A DNA stretch of 64,000 nucleotides from CAVVFX01 sp963747535 (GCA_963747535.1 CAVVFX010000011.1:62001-126000); one strand, 5' to 3'; shown: positions 24,181-33,715, counted from the stretch's first letter. Notes: generated by a model from the letters alone, not told the origin. Numbers and translations are program-made.

Positions 24181-24462
24181 ATTTTGTCCCTCCTCAGGCA
24201 GCGTCCCTGCCACTTAAATGACAACCTTTTCCTTGTCGGGTCCGATCAGTCGGGCGATTCCCGCTATCCGTTTGCTATACGGGCGCAAAGACCCCGACGA
24301 CAGCTCGCAGGATCTGCGCGGTTTCATTTCCTCCGTCCATCATTTCTCCGTTCGAATGCGCCAAAACCAGCGCGACAGCATCTGCCAACTGAGTATCTCT
24401 CGCCCTTAAACACAAAATCAAGAGGTTTTAATGCGGACAATGCGTGCCAGTTATGAAAACGT

Positions 24463-26418
24463 TCATCGATTGTTAAAATTCGATGAGAAACGCGTTTTCC
24501 AGTCTGCAACTTCGGAATAGAAGTAATGTTCCTCCGGATATTCGGGCGCATCCGCCAGAACGGTAATCCGGCAGTGGTATGTTCTTTCGAGAAAGAGCAG
24601 GAGCCGCGCCGAGTAAATGGCGCCGTAATCCTTGTGGTGGAAGAATCCGCTCGAATGAAAGCCCGGGTTCCACATTGCGTGAATACCGCCGATATTGACT
24701 TCGATCGTCGAGAACGAACCATCGTCGATTAGCGCCACATCCCACGCCAGATTCGATCCCGAAGTGATCCCGGCCGGCAGTGTGTCGAGCATTCGCTGTA
24801 CGTACCCGTTTGGCCCCTCTCGTTCGCCTTCCCGGACCGTACCCTGATGCCGGTGAACCGTGAGGTCCCCGATCACACGGTCTTCGATCGTGTGAACCCG
24901 GTATTCGCGCCGGATTGTTTTCCGCTCCTGAACGATGAATTCCTCGTCCGCCAGGGTGCCGGGGCCGGGTATATGCCGCCTGTCGGTTTCCATCCACGAC
25001 AGCGCCGCTTCGGTTCTGCGATCAATCTCGTTTCCCGAGCAATCGCCAAGTGCGGTCTTGATCACGAAAGCCAGCGGAAACTTCTCACTCAGAAACGCAC
25101 GCAGATCGTGCGGATTCACGCCCTGTGTCAACCGGTCGAGACCGTTCGTTGCGGGGAGGCTTTCGGGGCTGTAGTGACGGAATACGAGCGCCTGTATCAG
25201 CTTATGTTCCAACCGCCAGAAGGTTAATCGTTTCTCGTCGAAGCCGAACGCCAGAAGAACCTGCCTCAGCGGCAGCGCCCGTGTCGTGGCTGCCAGTTGA
25301 GGCATGAGTGGGATTGCCGCAGACAGCCTGAGTTCGATATCGCTGTCGACGGGCGCGCGCCTGCGAGAGCCGCCGAAGGCCGCGATCTCATGGATCAGTG
25401 GCTCCACGAGCATATCCTCGGTTCGGGAGTCGATATCCCGCGGCGCGATCGCCGCAGCCAGGCCGCGATGCCGCAACTGCCAGTTGGCAACCTCCAGATA
25501 GAAACGGTTTTCGATCGGACGTTCCGGGGAGTCGGGTGCGGGGGTGACTTCGATGCCGTCCGACCGGGCGACGTAATTCAGCAGGCGTGCAGTATCGCAT
25601 GCGCCCCAGTTCTGGTCGTGGAAATAGCCGCTGCAGTGGAATCCGCGTTTGAACGAGGGGTGAAAGCCGCTGAAGTTGACTTCGATTACGGCGAACTCCC
25701 CCGAAGCCTGTAACGCGATGTCCCACGCGAGCAGCGCCCCGCCGACGAGGGCATCGGGAAGGCGGCCAAGCAGGGATGTCACGAATGCGTTCGGCGCCTT
25801 ACGCTCTTCCGGGATGTTTCCGGCTTCATAGCGCCGAAACGTCAGGTCCGGGATAACGTCCTCTTCGAGGCTGTGCACGCGGTATTCGGTAACGATGGGA
25901 ATTCGCTCTTGAATGACATATCTTTCATCGGTCAACCGGCCCGGTTGTGCCGTGGGGGCTGATTCGACCGCACGCAGAATCCGCTCTCCGTTGCCGCTGT
26001 CGGGAACTTCACCGGATGAATCTCCCAATGCGGCTTTAATCACGTAGCCGCCCGGATAACTATTCGCGAGGAACTGACGAAGCGCCCCGGGTCCATGCCG
26101 CTGCGCTGCAGCGTTGAGCCCGCATGTGACCGGGATCGACTCAGGGATCCACAGCCGGAGAACCAGAGCCTGGACCAGCTTGTGCTCCATTCGCCATTGC
26201 AGGTGGCGATGCTCGTCAAAGCCCAAGGCACACAGCAGGTGTCGCACGAGAAGCGCGCGCGTGCTGCCTGCCAGGCCTGCAACGAGGGCCAGACCTTCCG
26301 ACAGTCTGAGATCGAGACGTGGACCGGCGACGGCGCGCCGCCGCGGCAACCGGCAGTCAGCGATTTCGGTCGTCAGAGCCTCAATCTGACGGATTTCTTC
26401 GTGGCTCCATTGCGGCAA
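24463..26418 (-). CDS. Tandem ATP-grasp-like protein (two fused modules)
   Basis: 651 residues made of two clearly homologous ~320-residue halves. Each carries an ATP-grasp set: VIKAALGDSSG (126-136) / VIKTALGDCSG (452-462), YVIQER (167-172) / FIVQER (494-499), EYRVH (178-182) / EYRVH (505-509), and the metal-binding IEVN (245-248) / IEVN (573-576), each followed by a G-F-H-x-S-G-x-F-H block. Both halves keep the same residues, so both may be active. ATP-grasp enzymes make amide, peptide or thioester bonds through acyl phosphates. Start is TTG at 26418; an in-frame stop just upstream rules out a longer form. It follows the broken glycosyltransferase by 65 bases and precedes the VioB-like genes by 282 bases on the same strand. 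The substrate is unknown. Confidence 0.7.
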   Translation of the reverse strand: MPQWSHEEIRQIEALTTEIADCRLPRRRAVAGPRLDLRLSEGLALVAGLAGSTRALLVRHLLCALGFDEHRHLQWRMEHKLVQALVLRLWIPESIPVTCGLNAAAQRHGPGALRQFLANSYPGGYVIKAALGDSSGEVPDSGNGERILRAVESAPTAQPGRLTDERYVIQERIPIVTEYRVHSLEEDVIPDLTFRRYEAGNIPEERKAPNAFVTSLLGRLPDALVGGALLAWDIALQASGEFAVIEVNFSGFHPSFKRGFHCSGYFHDQNWGACDTARLLNYVARSDGIEVTPAPDSPERPIENRFYLEVANWQLRHRGLAAAIAPRDIDSRTEDMLVEPLIHEIAAFGGSRRRAPVDSDIELRLSAAIPLMPQLAATTRALPLRQVLLAFGFDEKRLTFWRLEHKLIQALVFRHYSPESLPATNGLDRLTQGVNPHDLRAFLSEKFPLAFVIKTALGDCSGNEIDRRTEAALSWMETDRRHIPGPGTLADEEFIVQERKTIRREYRVHTIEDRVIGDLTVHRHQGTVREGEREGPNGYVQRMLDTLPAGITSGSNLAWDVALIDDGSFSTIEVNIGGIHAMWNPGFHSSGFFHHKDYGAIYSARLLLFLERTYHCRITVLADAPEYPEEHYFYSEVADWKTRFSSNFNNR

Positions 26419-26483
26419 GAATTATTCTATATAAAGCCGGATGAAAACCGTCGGGTACCTGATCCTGACGCGCTTCTAGGGAA

Positions 26484-27786
26484 TTAAGGAGTGACTTCCG
26501 CGGGCGCAGCTTGTGCGGGCATGGGTTGCACGGCAAGGCGTTGGATCTTAAACGGCTCGAGTCTCCGCGAAGGCCACAGCGAAGAAGCCTCAAGCTTCAG
26601 TTCACCCCGCTTGACGGCGTCGAAATCGCGCGTCCATTCGCTGCTGAGGCGGCGGCGCAGAGGATTGTCGAAAATCGTTTCGGGCGAGTTGGTCAGCGAT
26701 GTTGCGTGGCGCCGTCTGATGTACAGGAATTCGTCCACGTTCCGGATGCGGGCGCTGAAATAGGCGCGCAGCAGAAACTGCGTATCGCTGGCGATGATCA
26801 GATTCGTTGCCAGCCCTCCGGCTTTGAAGAAAGCTTCCCGGCGGCAGATGAGCGTGGCATGCAGCAGCGCATGGTTCGCGCACGTGTCAAGCGCCGCGCT
26901 GCCATCAAGAGGAAAGCGCACCGGTTGCACCAGCGCGCGAAGCTCATCGAGACAAAGCTCGTGAGAACCGATGATGTCACTGCCGGTTGCCGTCAGCGCC
27001 TCGCTGAGCACGGTAAAGCGATCGTAGCTCGAAGAGGTCGTCGGAATCCTGCAACGTCAGCAGCGGTTCAGGCGATCTTTCCGCCAGCTCCTGGCGGACC
27101 ACATACGGACCCACCGGTGCGGGACCGAAGCGAAAGAATTCCACTGCCGGATGTTTTTCCGGGAACGACGCGTACTCTGCTTCGCCTTCCACATCGAGGC
27201 CGACCCGCACCTTCACGGGACTGCCTGCCGCGCGCCCTATGTATTTGAGTGAGGCCCGAAGGAACGCAGGGTCTCCGCGATGCGGCAGAACAAGTGCTCG
27301 GGGACCGTTGTCTTGTGCGCTCACACGGCGCTCCGCGCAAGGGATTTGCCGGACCAGAAGGCGATCGACCTCGATATCTTCGTTCGCAATGGCGCGTAAC
27401 ACCGCAAAGCAGAGAGTTCCGGCGCGGCAATCGATGCCCATGCAGAGGAACCGGTTGAATACCTCGGAACTGCAGAGGAACGACGAAACCGGCTCACAGT
27501 AGTGCGCATCGATCGGAGGCGCCGCGGCGCGCGGAACAAGCGCGATGAAAGCGGTTTCACCGGGAGGGACATCCTCCCACAGAGCGGCGATCGATTCTTC
27601 GATTTCGCCGGCGCAACGCTCATCGTACACGAGCACGGCATCCGACCGGTCCGCCAAATCCCGCAGCGAAAACGCTTGACCGGGGGAGTTCCGAAGAACC
27701 TCGTGAAGCGTGGGCCTGTCGGTTCGCCTCAGGGCAGCCGCAAATATCCGGATTGCGCCCGAACGGGGCAATTCTGTAAGGAGCAT
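26484..27786 (-). pseudogene. Glycosyltransferase (GT2/GT-A-like) broken by a one-base frameshift
   Basis: Two overlapping frames make one protein of about 430 residues. The first (27786 to 26977) has an N-terminal unknown region and then a GT-A-like start, ALVLPHRGDPAFLRASLKYI ... LLTLQDSDDLFE, with the D-x-D-like DSDD. It then runs out of frame. The second (from about 27025) continues as DRFTVLSEALTATGSDIIGS and CRREAFFKAGGLATNLIIAS, the expected downstream part of such an enzyme. Removing one base of GAGCTACGAT near 27025 restores the frame. Both parts are otherwise intact, so this is either a fresh mutation or a consensus error. Its neighbours are also glycosyltransferases. Confidence 0.7.
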
Positions 27787-27821
27787 AGAAATGATCTCTC
27801 CATGTTAAACTGCGACGACCG

Positions 27822-28775
27822 ATGAGGGTTCTCTACTACGTTGCCGATACGGACGTTCCCAGTTGGGGCGTCGGAATGATTTACACCCATGTCCGGATGT
27901 TATGCGCGAACGGAATCGAGGCTGCCGTGCTGCACGAGCGGCCCGGGTTCCGGCCGGACTGGCTGAGCTTCGATGCGTCCCGTCTGTATCGGGGAGATAA
28001 GTCCTTTCGGGCCGCACCCGACGATCTGCTGGTGGTTCCCGAGGTTTTTGCCGCGGAACAGGACGCTTTGAAAATGAGCCGCAGGCGCGTCGTCTTTGTG
28101 CAGGCGAGTTCTTACATAGCCTCTGGCCTTGGAAACGCGCGAAACTATGCCCAACTCGGTTACCAGGGCGCAATAGCCATCATGCCCCACGTGAGCCGCA
28201 TTGTGGAGCGGCACTACGAAGTGGAAGCGCCGGTGATTCCACCGTGCATTGCACCGTGGTTTTTCGGCGACGAAGTCATGGACGCGGTGGACAGGAAGCC
28301 GCGCAGGCGTCAGGTGGTGCTTTGCCCGAAGGCGTGGTGCCGCGATTATCCGATCGTTCGTCAGATGCTCGTAGCGCGCGCCGGTGCGCTCGGCTGGCGC
28401 GTGCTGGAGCTGGCCGGCAAGCCGCACCGGCAAGTAGCGCGGGCTTTCCTCCGCGCCGCAATTCACGTGAATGTGAACTGCCAGGAGTCGTTCAACGCAA
28501 CCGTTCCGGAAGCGATGGCGGCGGGATGCATCCCCGTCTGTTACGAAGCGTTCGGCGGGCGGGATTTCCTGCGCAACCGGAAGAACGCCTACGTCTTTCC
28601 GACTCACCACGCCTATCCTCTTGTGGAGCGTACGCTCGAACTGATGGCTTCGTGGGACCGCAGCACAGTCGAGCTCGAAAGGATCCGGCGCGGCGCGCGC
28701 GCGACAGCCTCCCGTTACACCGAGGCTGCGACCGAAAAGGCGCTCATCCGGTATTTTCGCCCCCTGGTACGGTGA
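27822..28775 (+). CDS. Glycosyltransferase, GT4-like (GT-B fold)
   Basis: 317 residues. The N-terminal Rossmann half opens MRVLYYVADTDVPSWGVGMI, and the C-terminal half has NCQESFNATVPEAMAAGCIP, the E-x7-E nucleotide-sugar site of GT4 enzymes, followed by GGRDFLRNRKNAYVFP. It would transfer a sugar from a nucleotide sugar to an unknown acceptor in the cytosol. It is divergent from the frameshifted glycosyltransferase with only 35 bases between starts, so they share a promoter region. Slightly short for the family. Confidence 0.8.
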   Translation: MRVLYYVADTDVPSWGVGMIYTHVRMLCANGIEAAVLHERPGFRPDWLSFDASRLYRGDKSFRAAPDDLLVVPEVFAAEQDALKMSRRRVVFVQASSYIASGLGNARNYAQLGYQGAIAIMPHVSRIVERHYEVEAPVIPPCIAPWFFGDEVMDAVDRKPRRRQVVLCPKAWCRDYPIVRQMLVARAGALGWRVLELAGKPHRQVARAFLRAAIHVNVNCQESFNATVPEAMAAGCIPVCYEAFGGRDFLRNRKNAYVFPTHHAYPLVERTLELMASWDRSTVELERIRRGARATASRYTEAATEKALIRYFRPLVR

Positions 28776-28827
28776 GTGGCGAATAAGGCTAGCACCCACT
28801 TGCAGAAATTGGCATACAGTACCGCAT

Positions 28828-28950
28828 GCTGAGAAAAAATCGGCTGCATGCGGCCAAGGCAGGCGAAACCGCCTGCCCCACCATTGGCAACACAGGACTT
28901 GCAGTGGTGGCGCAGGCGCTTTCGCCTGCGGCCTTTGATTTTTTCTCAGC
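28828..28950. mobile_element. Short palindrome-rich element with 14-bp terminal inverted repeats (MITE-like)
   Basis: GCTGAGAAAAAATC at 28828-28841 is the exact reverse complement of GATTTTTTCTCAGC at 28937-28950. Inside are two hairpins, GGCAGGCG-AAAC-CGCCTGCC (28858-28877) and GCAGGCG-CTTT-CGCCTGC (28912-28929). No open frame. Flanks carry family A words: CCCACTTGCAGAAATTGG left and GAGGGAGTGGTTGCGCGAAC right, suggesting insertion into or next to an older repeat. Confidence 0.65.
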
Positions 28951-28997
28951 TCCTGAGGGAGTGGTTGCGCGAACTTTCGTAACTTAGTAGCAGGCGG

Positions 28998-29900
28998 TCA
29001 GTCCGTGGCTCTACCAGCTGAACGGCTGCGCGCCCGTTGACTCCTGAAAAAACGACGCAATTCGTGCTCGGAATAAGACGGATCGCTCTTCACGCTGTGA
29101 ATGAGCGCATGCCTTCGCCGCAGCATCTCCCGCGGCTGATAAGCAAGGCCGAGATAGTTACTGCCGAAGGGCTGGCCGGGCAGCGAGAAATCAGTACACT
29201 CCAGGCCCCCAGTCCGTGTGAACATGCCTGTCATCACGTCTTCGGGAACGGCCAGCGGCAACCAGTCTTCCGGGTGGTCGAAACATCCCCTGTCCGACAT
29301 TCTTTCGAGCGTCCGGAACGGCAGAACATAAATGCCCCCCTGGCAGTACTCTTTGCCCACGTATCCATTCCGGCAGGCTGTACGCAAATGCGCCTCGACG
29401 CGCGCAAAGGCCGGCACTTCGCGGGGCACCTTCGCGAGTTCCGTGACAACATCCGATACCGAACTCTTTTCGCAGCCGTAATACGGCGAATCCCGGCGGC
29501 AGGTAAAGCCGAGCGTTCCCAGCATGCCGGTCCGGGGATGCCGATGGAGAAACCGGCTTACAGTTTCGCGGAATCTGCCGGTGATCAGCGCGTCGGTATC
29601 TGCGCGGAGAACGAAATCAAATGGCCCCGCGCGGTGAATAGTCTTGAATCCCATGAGCAGGCTCGCGGAAAGCCGTCCCTTCAGGGGTTCTCCCTGCCCG
29701 CGAAAGGGCGAGCACAGGGTGATAAACCGGCAGGTTCGTTTGTCGCGCGGCGCCAGATTTCGCGCAGACTGCGAGCTGTCGATGGCGACGCACAGGCTCG
29801 CCCCCGGCTCATAGCGCCACAGGCTGTCGAGAAAGTCCCGGAAGCGCCCCAGTTCTGCCGCGCCGGGCCCGACCGGAACAATCACCGCGAAACTCTTCAT
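28998..29900 (-). CDS. Glycosyltransferase-like protein (GT-A type)
   Basis: 300 residues. Opens MKSFAVIVPVGPGAAEL with a GT-A-like first strand; the candidate D-x-D is in LRADTDALI (about 97-105). The middle holds several Cys (TCRRDSPYYGC, RTACRNGY). No signal or membrane helix. The start overlaps the TPR gene's stop by four bases (ATGA), so they are co-translated. The last 12 codons (RARSRSAGRATD) lie on a tRNA-like stretch described in the findings. Acceptor unknown. Confidence 0.7.
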   Translation of the reverse strand: MKSFAVIVPVGPGAAELGRFRDFLDSLWRYEPGASLCVAIDSSQSARNLAPRDKRTCRFITLCSPFRGQGEPLKGRLSASLLMGFKTIHRAGPFDFVLRADTDALITGRFRETVSRFLHRHPRTGMLGTLGFTCRRDSPYYGCEKSSVSDVVTELAKVPREVPAFARVEAHLRTACRNGYVGKEYCQGGIYVLPFRTLERMSDRGCFDHPEDWLPLAVPEDVMTGMFTRTGGLECTDFSLPGQPFGSNYLGLAYQPREMLRRRHALIHSVKSDPSYSEHELRRFFRSQRARSRSAGRATD

Positions 29901-31486
29901 CGCCGTGGTAGCTCCCGCTGCAATGCCTGAGCGATCGCTTTCACGACATCAGACCACTCCCCTGGTCTGCTTTGGCGGAACAGCCGCAGGGACGGATACC
30001 ACGGCGTGTCGTCGCGGTCCACCATCCATCGGAAGCAGGCATCGTAAGGCAGCATCAGGAAGGTGTGCTTGCCCAGCGCGCCGGCGAGGTGCGCGATCGA
30101 CGTGTCTATAGTTACGACAAGGTCCAGGGCCTCAATCGCGGCGCAGGTATTCGGAAGGTCGGGCGCGAGGTCGATTGCGGGGAACGGCGGATGGGCTTCC
30201 AGAAGTTCGGTTCGCCCTTCGCCGTACTGCAGACTGTAAAGCGTGACTTGCGGAATCGAAGCTAGCGGACGAAGATCTTCAAGGGCCATCGACCGTCTGC
30301 CAAAACGGTCGCGCATCCGCCACGACGAACCGCGCCACACCAGACCGACCTTCGTGCCGGGTGAGCGCGGGATTCGATCGCGCCACCTGGCACGCAAGTC
30401 GGCAGGCGACGTAAGGTAAGGCGCCACGCCGATCATCTCGGCGATGGGAACGGGCAACGCATACAACAGCCAGAACGCCTGCCCCTCGTAGTCCGCCGCG
30501 GGCACCGGGTCGTGCGGCACGGTCACTGAGTCGACTCCGTCGACCGTGCGCAACAAAGATCGAAGGCGCCGGGGCGTCTGCACGATCACAGTCGCCCCCG
30601 CTTCTTTTGCTACCCGGGCGAAACGCACATATTGCAGCGCGTCGCCAAGGTAGACATCGCCCGCGATCAGGTGCAGTGTCTTGCCATGAAGGTCCTGGCC
30701 TTCCCAGCGGCGGGCGGCAGGCCGCATGAGAGCGCTATCGAAGTCGAGTCCCCGGATTAGGGAACGATAGATTTGCCTTCCACGCTCGAAGTCCCCCAAT
30801 CGCGACCAGTGCAGCACCCAACCGATAATGGCCTCCATATCGTTACCTGCGATTGCGCGCTCATACCAGAACTGTGCGGCGCTCCATTCCCGCAGACCGG
30901 TGTATATCTCTCCAAGAACCCGCATCGCGATGTAATCTTCAGGTGCGTGCCGCACAATGTCAGAGAGGATAGGAACTGCCTCCTCGTAGTCACCTCGCTC
31001 GGCCAAAGCGAGAGCCACCCCGCGTTCGACGCAGAAAGGGCCGGCAGCGTGTGGCAAAATATCGCGAAGACGATCAACTGCGCCCTTGTAACCGTCGCCG
31101 CACAACACGCAGCGGGCCGCCGATAAATAGTTGCCGGAATCCTCCGGAGCGAGTTCGATCGCCCGGCGGTAGCTGCGCAGAGCATCCTCAGGCTTCAGCG
31201 CGTCGCAGTACACTTCGCCGCGCTTCCGCCACGCCCGTGCATGATTTGGATCGATTCGCAGCGCCCTGTCGAGATACAATGCCGCCTCGTCGGCCAGGCC
31301 GAGCGCATGCGCGGCAGTTCCTGCGTCGTAGACATAGCCGGCGTCTTCCGGCCGCGCATCAGCCGCCGCGCGGTGGAACAGGTAGCTTCGCCGGAATTCT
31401 CCGCCGGCTGCAAACACCACACCCCGATTGTGCAAGGATTTCGCGTCACGGCGGCGGCGCCCGACTAACTCGCGCGGATCGTCCAT
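29897..31486 (-). CDS. TPR protein with GT9/heptosyltransferase-like C-terminal domain
   Basis: 529 residues from ATG 31486. Residues about 10-270 are TPR helices (for example HARAWRKRGEVYCDALKPEDALRSY split over two repeats), about seven units. The C-terminal ~250 residues fit a GT-B enzyme of the heptosyltransferase/GT9 kind: VGLVWRGSSW, DLVVTIDTSIAHLAGALG and FRWMVDRDDTPWYPSLRLFR. Such TPR-GT proteins modify glycans or proteins. A longer open frame reaches 31876, but its extra 130 residues are low-complexity and overlap the divergent aminotransferase; MDDPRELVGRRRRDAKSLHN is the more natural start. Coupled to the glycosyltransferase downstream. Confidence 0.8.
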   Translation of the reverse strand: MDDPRELVGRRRRDAKSLHNRGVVFAAGGEFRRSYLFHRAAADARPEDAGYVYDAGTAAHALGLADEAALYLDRALRIDPNHARAWRKRGEVYCDALKPEDALRSYRRAIELAPEDSGNYLSAARCVLCGDGYKGAVDRLRDILPHAAGPFCVERGVALALAERGDYEEAVPILSDIVRHAPEDYIAMRVLGEIYTGLREWSAAQFWYERAIAGNDMEAIIGWVLHWSRLGDFERGRQIYRSLIRGLDFDSALMRPAARRWEGQDLHGKTLHLIAGDVYLGDALQYVRFARVAKEAGATVIVQTPRRLRSLLRTVDGVDSVTVPHDPVPAADYEGQAFWLLYALPVPIAEMIGVAPYLTSPADLRARWRDRIPRSPGTKVGLVWRGSSWRMRDRFGRRSMALEDLRPLASIPQVTLYSLQYGEGRTELLEAHPPFPAIDLAPDLPNTCAAIEALDLVVTIDTSIAHLAGALGKHTFLMLPYDACFRWMVDRDDTPWYPSLRLFRQSRPGEWSDVVKAIAQALQRELPRR

Positions 31487-31712
31487 AGGAAAGATAAGAA
31501 GGTAGCACACGAGTGCGAGTCCCGACTTTCCATGAGCATTCGTTGCACTACTAATAGTCAGAATCGTCGCGGCCTGCGACGAATTTTGTGGAGTAGGCCT
31601 TTGGCCTGCTCTTGCGCGCTGGAGAGACTTCTGCCATAGACTGCTCGTCCCTTCGTACAAACCATGGGCGAAGCACAGGTTGATCCGGACAGCTAAGATA
31701 GCAGAGACGACC

Positions 31713-32639
31713 ATGACCCAGCCAACCAATTCCCGCCTCGCCTGGTTCAACGGCAAGTTCATGCCCGAGAATAAGGTACTGATCCCGTTCCGCGACCGGA
31801 GCTGGAGGTACGGCGACGGCGCTTTCGACATGACGCGCACTTTTAACGGCCGCGCCTTCCGGCTCAAGGAACACATTGACCGCTTTTATCGCTCGCTCCG
31901 TTATCTGCGTCTGGACCCCGGCATGAGTCCGCAGGAAATGATCGACGTGTCGGAGCAGATCGTCGTGCGCAACGAACATCTTCGCAGTGCGGCTGGCGAT
32001 TGGTGGATTGGCCAGCGCGTCAGTCGCGGCGTCGATCCGATCGTTGACGAAGTGCCCGAGCACAGCGGTCCGAATGTTGTTGTGGAATGCACGCCGCTGC
32101 CGCTCAAGGCCCGCGCGCGTCAGTTCCGCGACGGTCTCGATGTATGGACGCCCGCACACCGCCGCATCGCACCGGACATGCTCAGCCCGCGCGCTAAGAC
32201 GCACAACTACCTGAACATGATCGTCGCGGAGCAGTCGGTGAAAGCGCACGATCCTGAGGGCTGGGCGGTACTGCTCGACGTCAACGGAAATCTCGCCGAG
32301 GGGATGGGCAGCAATATCTTTCTGGTCTCCGCGGGCAAGCTCTATACCCCGAGCGAACGTTACGTCCTTCCCGGCATCAGCCGCCAGATGACGCTCGATC
32401 TCGCGCGCAAACTCGGCATTCCAGCAATTGAAGGCGACATCGATCTCTTCGACGCGGCCAACGCCGAGGAGATGTTCCTGACCTCCACCAGCCTCTGCAT
32501 CGCCCGCGTGCGCAGCTTCAATGGCGCAAAGATCGGCGACGGCCGCGCGCCGGGGCCAATCACCGGGCGCTTGATCGACGCCTACGTCGCCGAGGTGGGC
32601 TGCGATTTCGTAAAGCAGTATCTTGATCGGTTGAACTGA
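31713..32639 (+). CDS. Class IV PLP-dependent aminotransferase (branched-chain / D-amino acid type)
   Basis: About 308 residues from ATG 31713. Fold type IV marks are present: FNGKFMPENKVLIPFRDRSW, YGDGAFDMTRTF near the start, the Schiff-base lysine in RAKTHNYLNM (Lys162), GNLAEGMGSNIFLV for the phosphate and cofactor ring, and FLTSTSLCIARV. It would exchange an amino group between an amino acid and 2-oxoglutarate or pyruvate. IlvE, D-alanine transaminase and aminodeoxychorismate lyase share these motifs, and I cannot separate them here. The frame is open upstream to 31680, but MTQPTNSRLAWFNG is the natural start. Confidence 0.85.
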   Translation: MTQPTNSRLAWFNGKFMPENKVLIPFRDRSWRYGDGAFDMTRTFNGRAFRLKEHIDRFYRSLRYLRLDPGMSPQEMIDVSEQIVVRNEHLRSAAGDWWIGQRVSRGVDPIVDEVPEHSGPNVVVECTPLPLKARARQFRDGLDVWTPAHRRIAPDMLSPRAKTHNYLNMIVAEQSVKAHDPEGWAVLLDVNGNLAEGMGSNIFLVSAGKLYTPSERYVLPGISRQMTLDLARKLGIPAIEGDIDLFDAANAEEMFLTSTSLCIARVRSFNGAKIGDGRAPGPITGRLIDAYVAEVGCDFVKQYLDRLN

Positions 32640-32920
32640 CGCGTCGTGACTGGCAGATCAGCGCCTTTGTCCCGTCCTCACGCGCGGCCAGGTGCCCGTC
32701 GATCTTGTCAGGCGATTGTGATGTTTTATACCCCGCCTTACACGCCCATGCCACTCTGCCTATAAAGCTCAGACCGTCGGCCAACGCTCTCCGCCACCAG
32801 CAACAAAAAAGATTCGTTCCGAAGTTATCGGCATCATGCCTCCCAGATCGCCATCACACGGAAGCGAGTGACCGGCATCGCAGGAATATGCAGAATCGTT
32901 AGCACTTCGAGGATATTGAA

Positions 32921-33658
32921 ATGTCGAAAATCAGACCAACAATCGGAAACGACGGACTCGCTCTACCCGTTCTACCGCCGGAACGGGACTCCCGCGTTTG
33001 GGCCAAGCTCGTGCGCGTAATGTTTTACGTCCCCGGGTTCATGGCTCTGCTGCTCATCAAGTCGGGCGAACCGGCGGGCTTTGGCATCACTATAGAACTG
33101 CTCATGTTGGCTACTGCAGCCTCCATCGTCGGCGGGCTATTTATCGGCACGCAATCAGAGGGTGAGGGCGCCGATCCTGCATCCAGGATCGGCACGTGGT
33201 GTGGCTGCCTCGTGCTTGAGTTGCTATCGGCGGTGCCTTTCCTCTGTGCGCTGCCATCGCTATTCCATCAACTGGCGCATAGTAACCTGCTGCACGCCCA
33301 GGCGCCGGACGCACTCGATGTCACGCTAGGCGCCTCTGAATTGCTTCCCATGGTCGCGATCCTGCCCTTTATGCTGTACCAACTCCTCGGCTTCGGCACT
33401 TTGCATTTTGTCGTGCCGAAGCCCGCCAACTGGGCCATCAACTTCAGCGTCCTCATCCTTATCGTCGGCAGCTATATCGCCAACCGCGAGGGTGATTTCG
33501 GCCTGGAAAAAAGGCTTGTAGGCGTTATGGTTGCCATCATGGTGACTACCGTGTTCTACGGCGTGTTCAGGCTGAAAAGGATGCAGGAGGACTTCGAGAT
33601 GCACTGCCCCGTGGCGGTTCCGAAGGACCGAAAAAGCGAGAAGTCGGCAGCGGCCTAA
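32921..33658 (+). CDS. Hypothetical inner-membrane protein
   Basis: 245 residues with about six hydrophobic segments (about 30-48, 55-76, 88-112, 140-162, 170-186, 200-220). The N-terminus and the C-terminal tail (VPKDRKSEKSAAA) are charged and probably cytosolic. GAGG lies eight bases before ATG 32921. I recognise no family motif. The 281 bases upstream, back to the aminotransferase, hold no gene I can support. Confidence 0.65.
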   Translation: MSKIRPTIGNDGLALPVLPPERDSRVWAKLVRVMFYVPGFMALLLIKSGEPAGFGITIELLMLATAASIVGGLFIGTQSEGEGADPASRIGTWCGCLVLELLSAVPFLCALPSLFHQLAHSNLLHAQAPDALDVTLGASELLPMVAILPFMLYQLLGFGTLHFVVPKPANWAINFSVLILIVGSYIANREGDFGLEKRLVGVMVAIMVTTVFYGVFRLKRMQEDFEMHCPVAVPKDRKSEKSAAA

Positions 33659-33715
33659 GCTGCTGCACGGTCGTATAGCAGCCCGCCGGCGCTGGCGAAT
33701 GCTAGGAACTCATAG

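Noticed and set aside
31487..31876. Extra 130 N-terminal codons of the TPR-glycosyltransferase
   Set aside because: They overlap the divergent aminotransferase start and look non-coding; ATG 31486 gives a natural TPR start.
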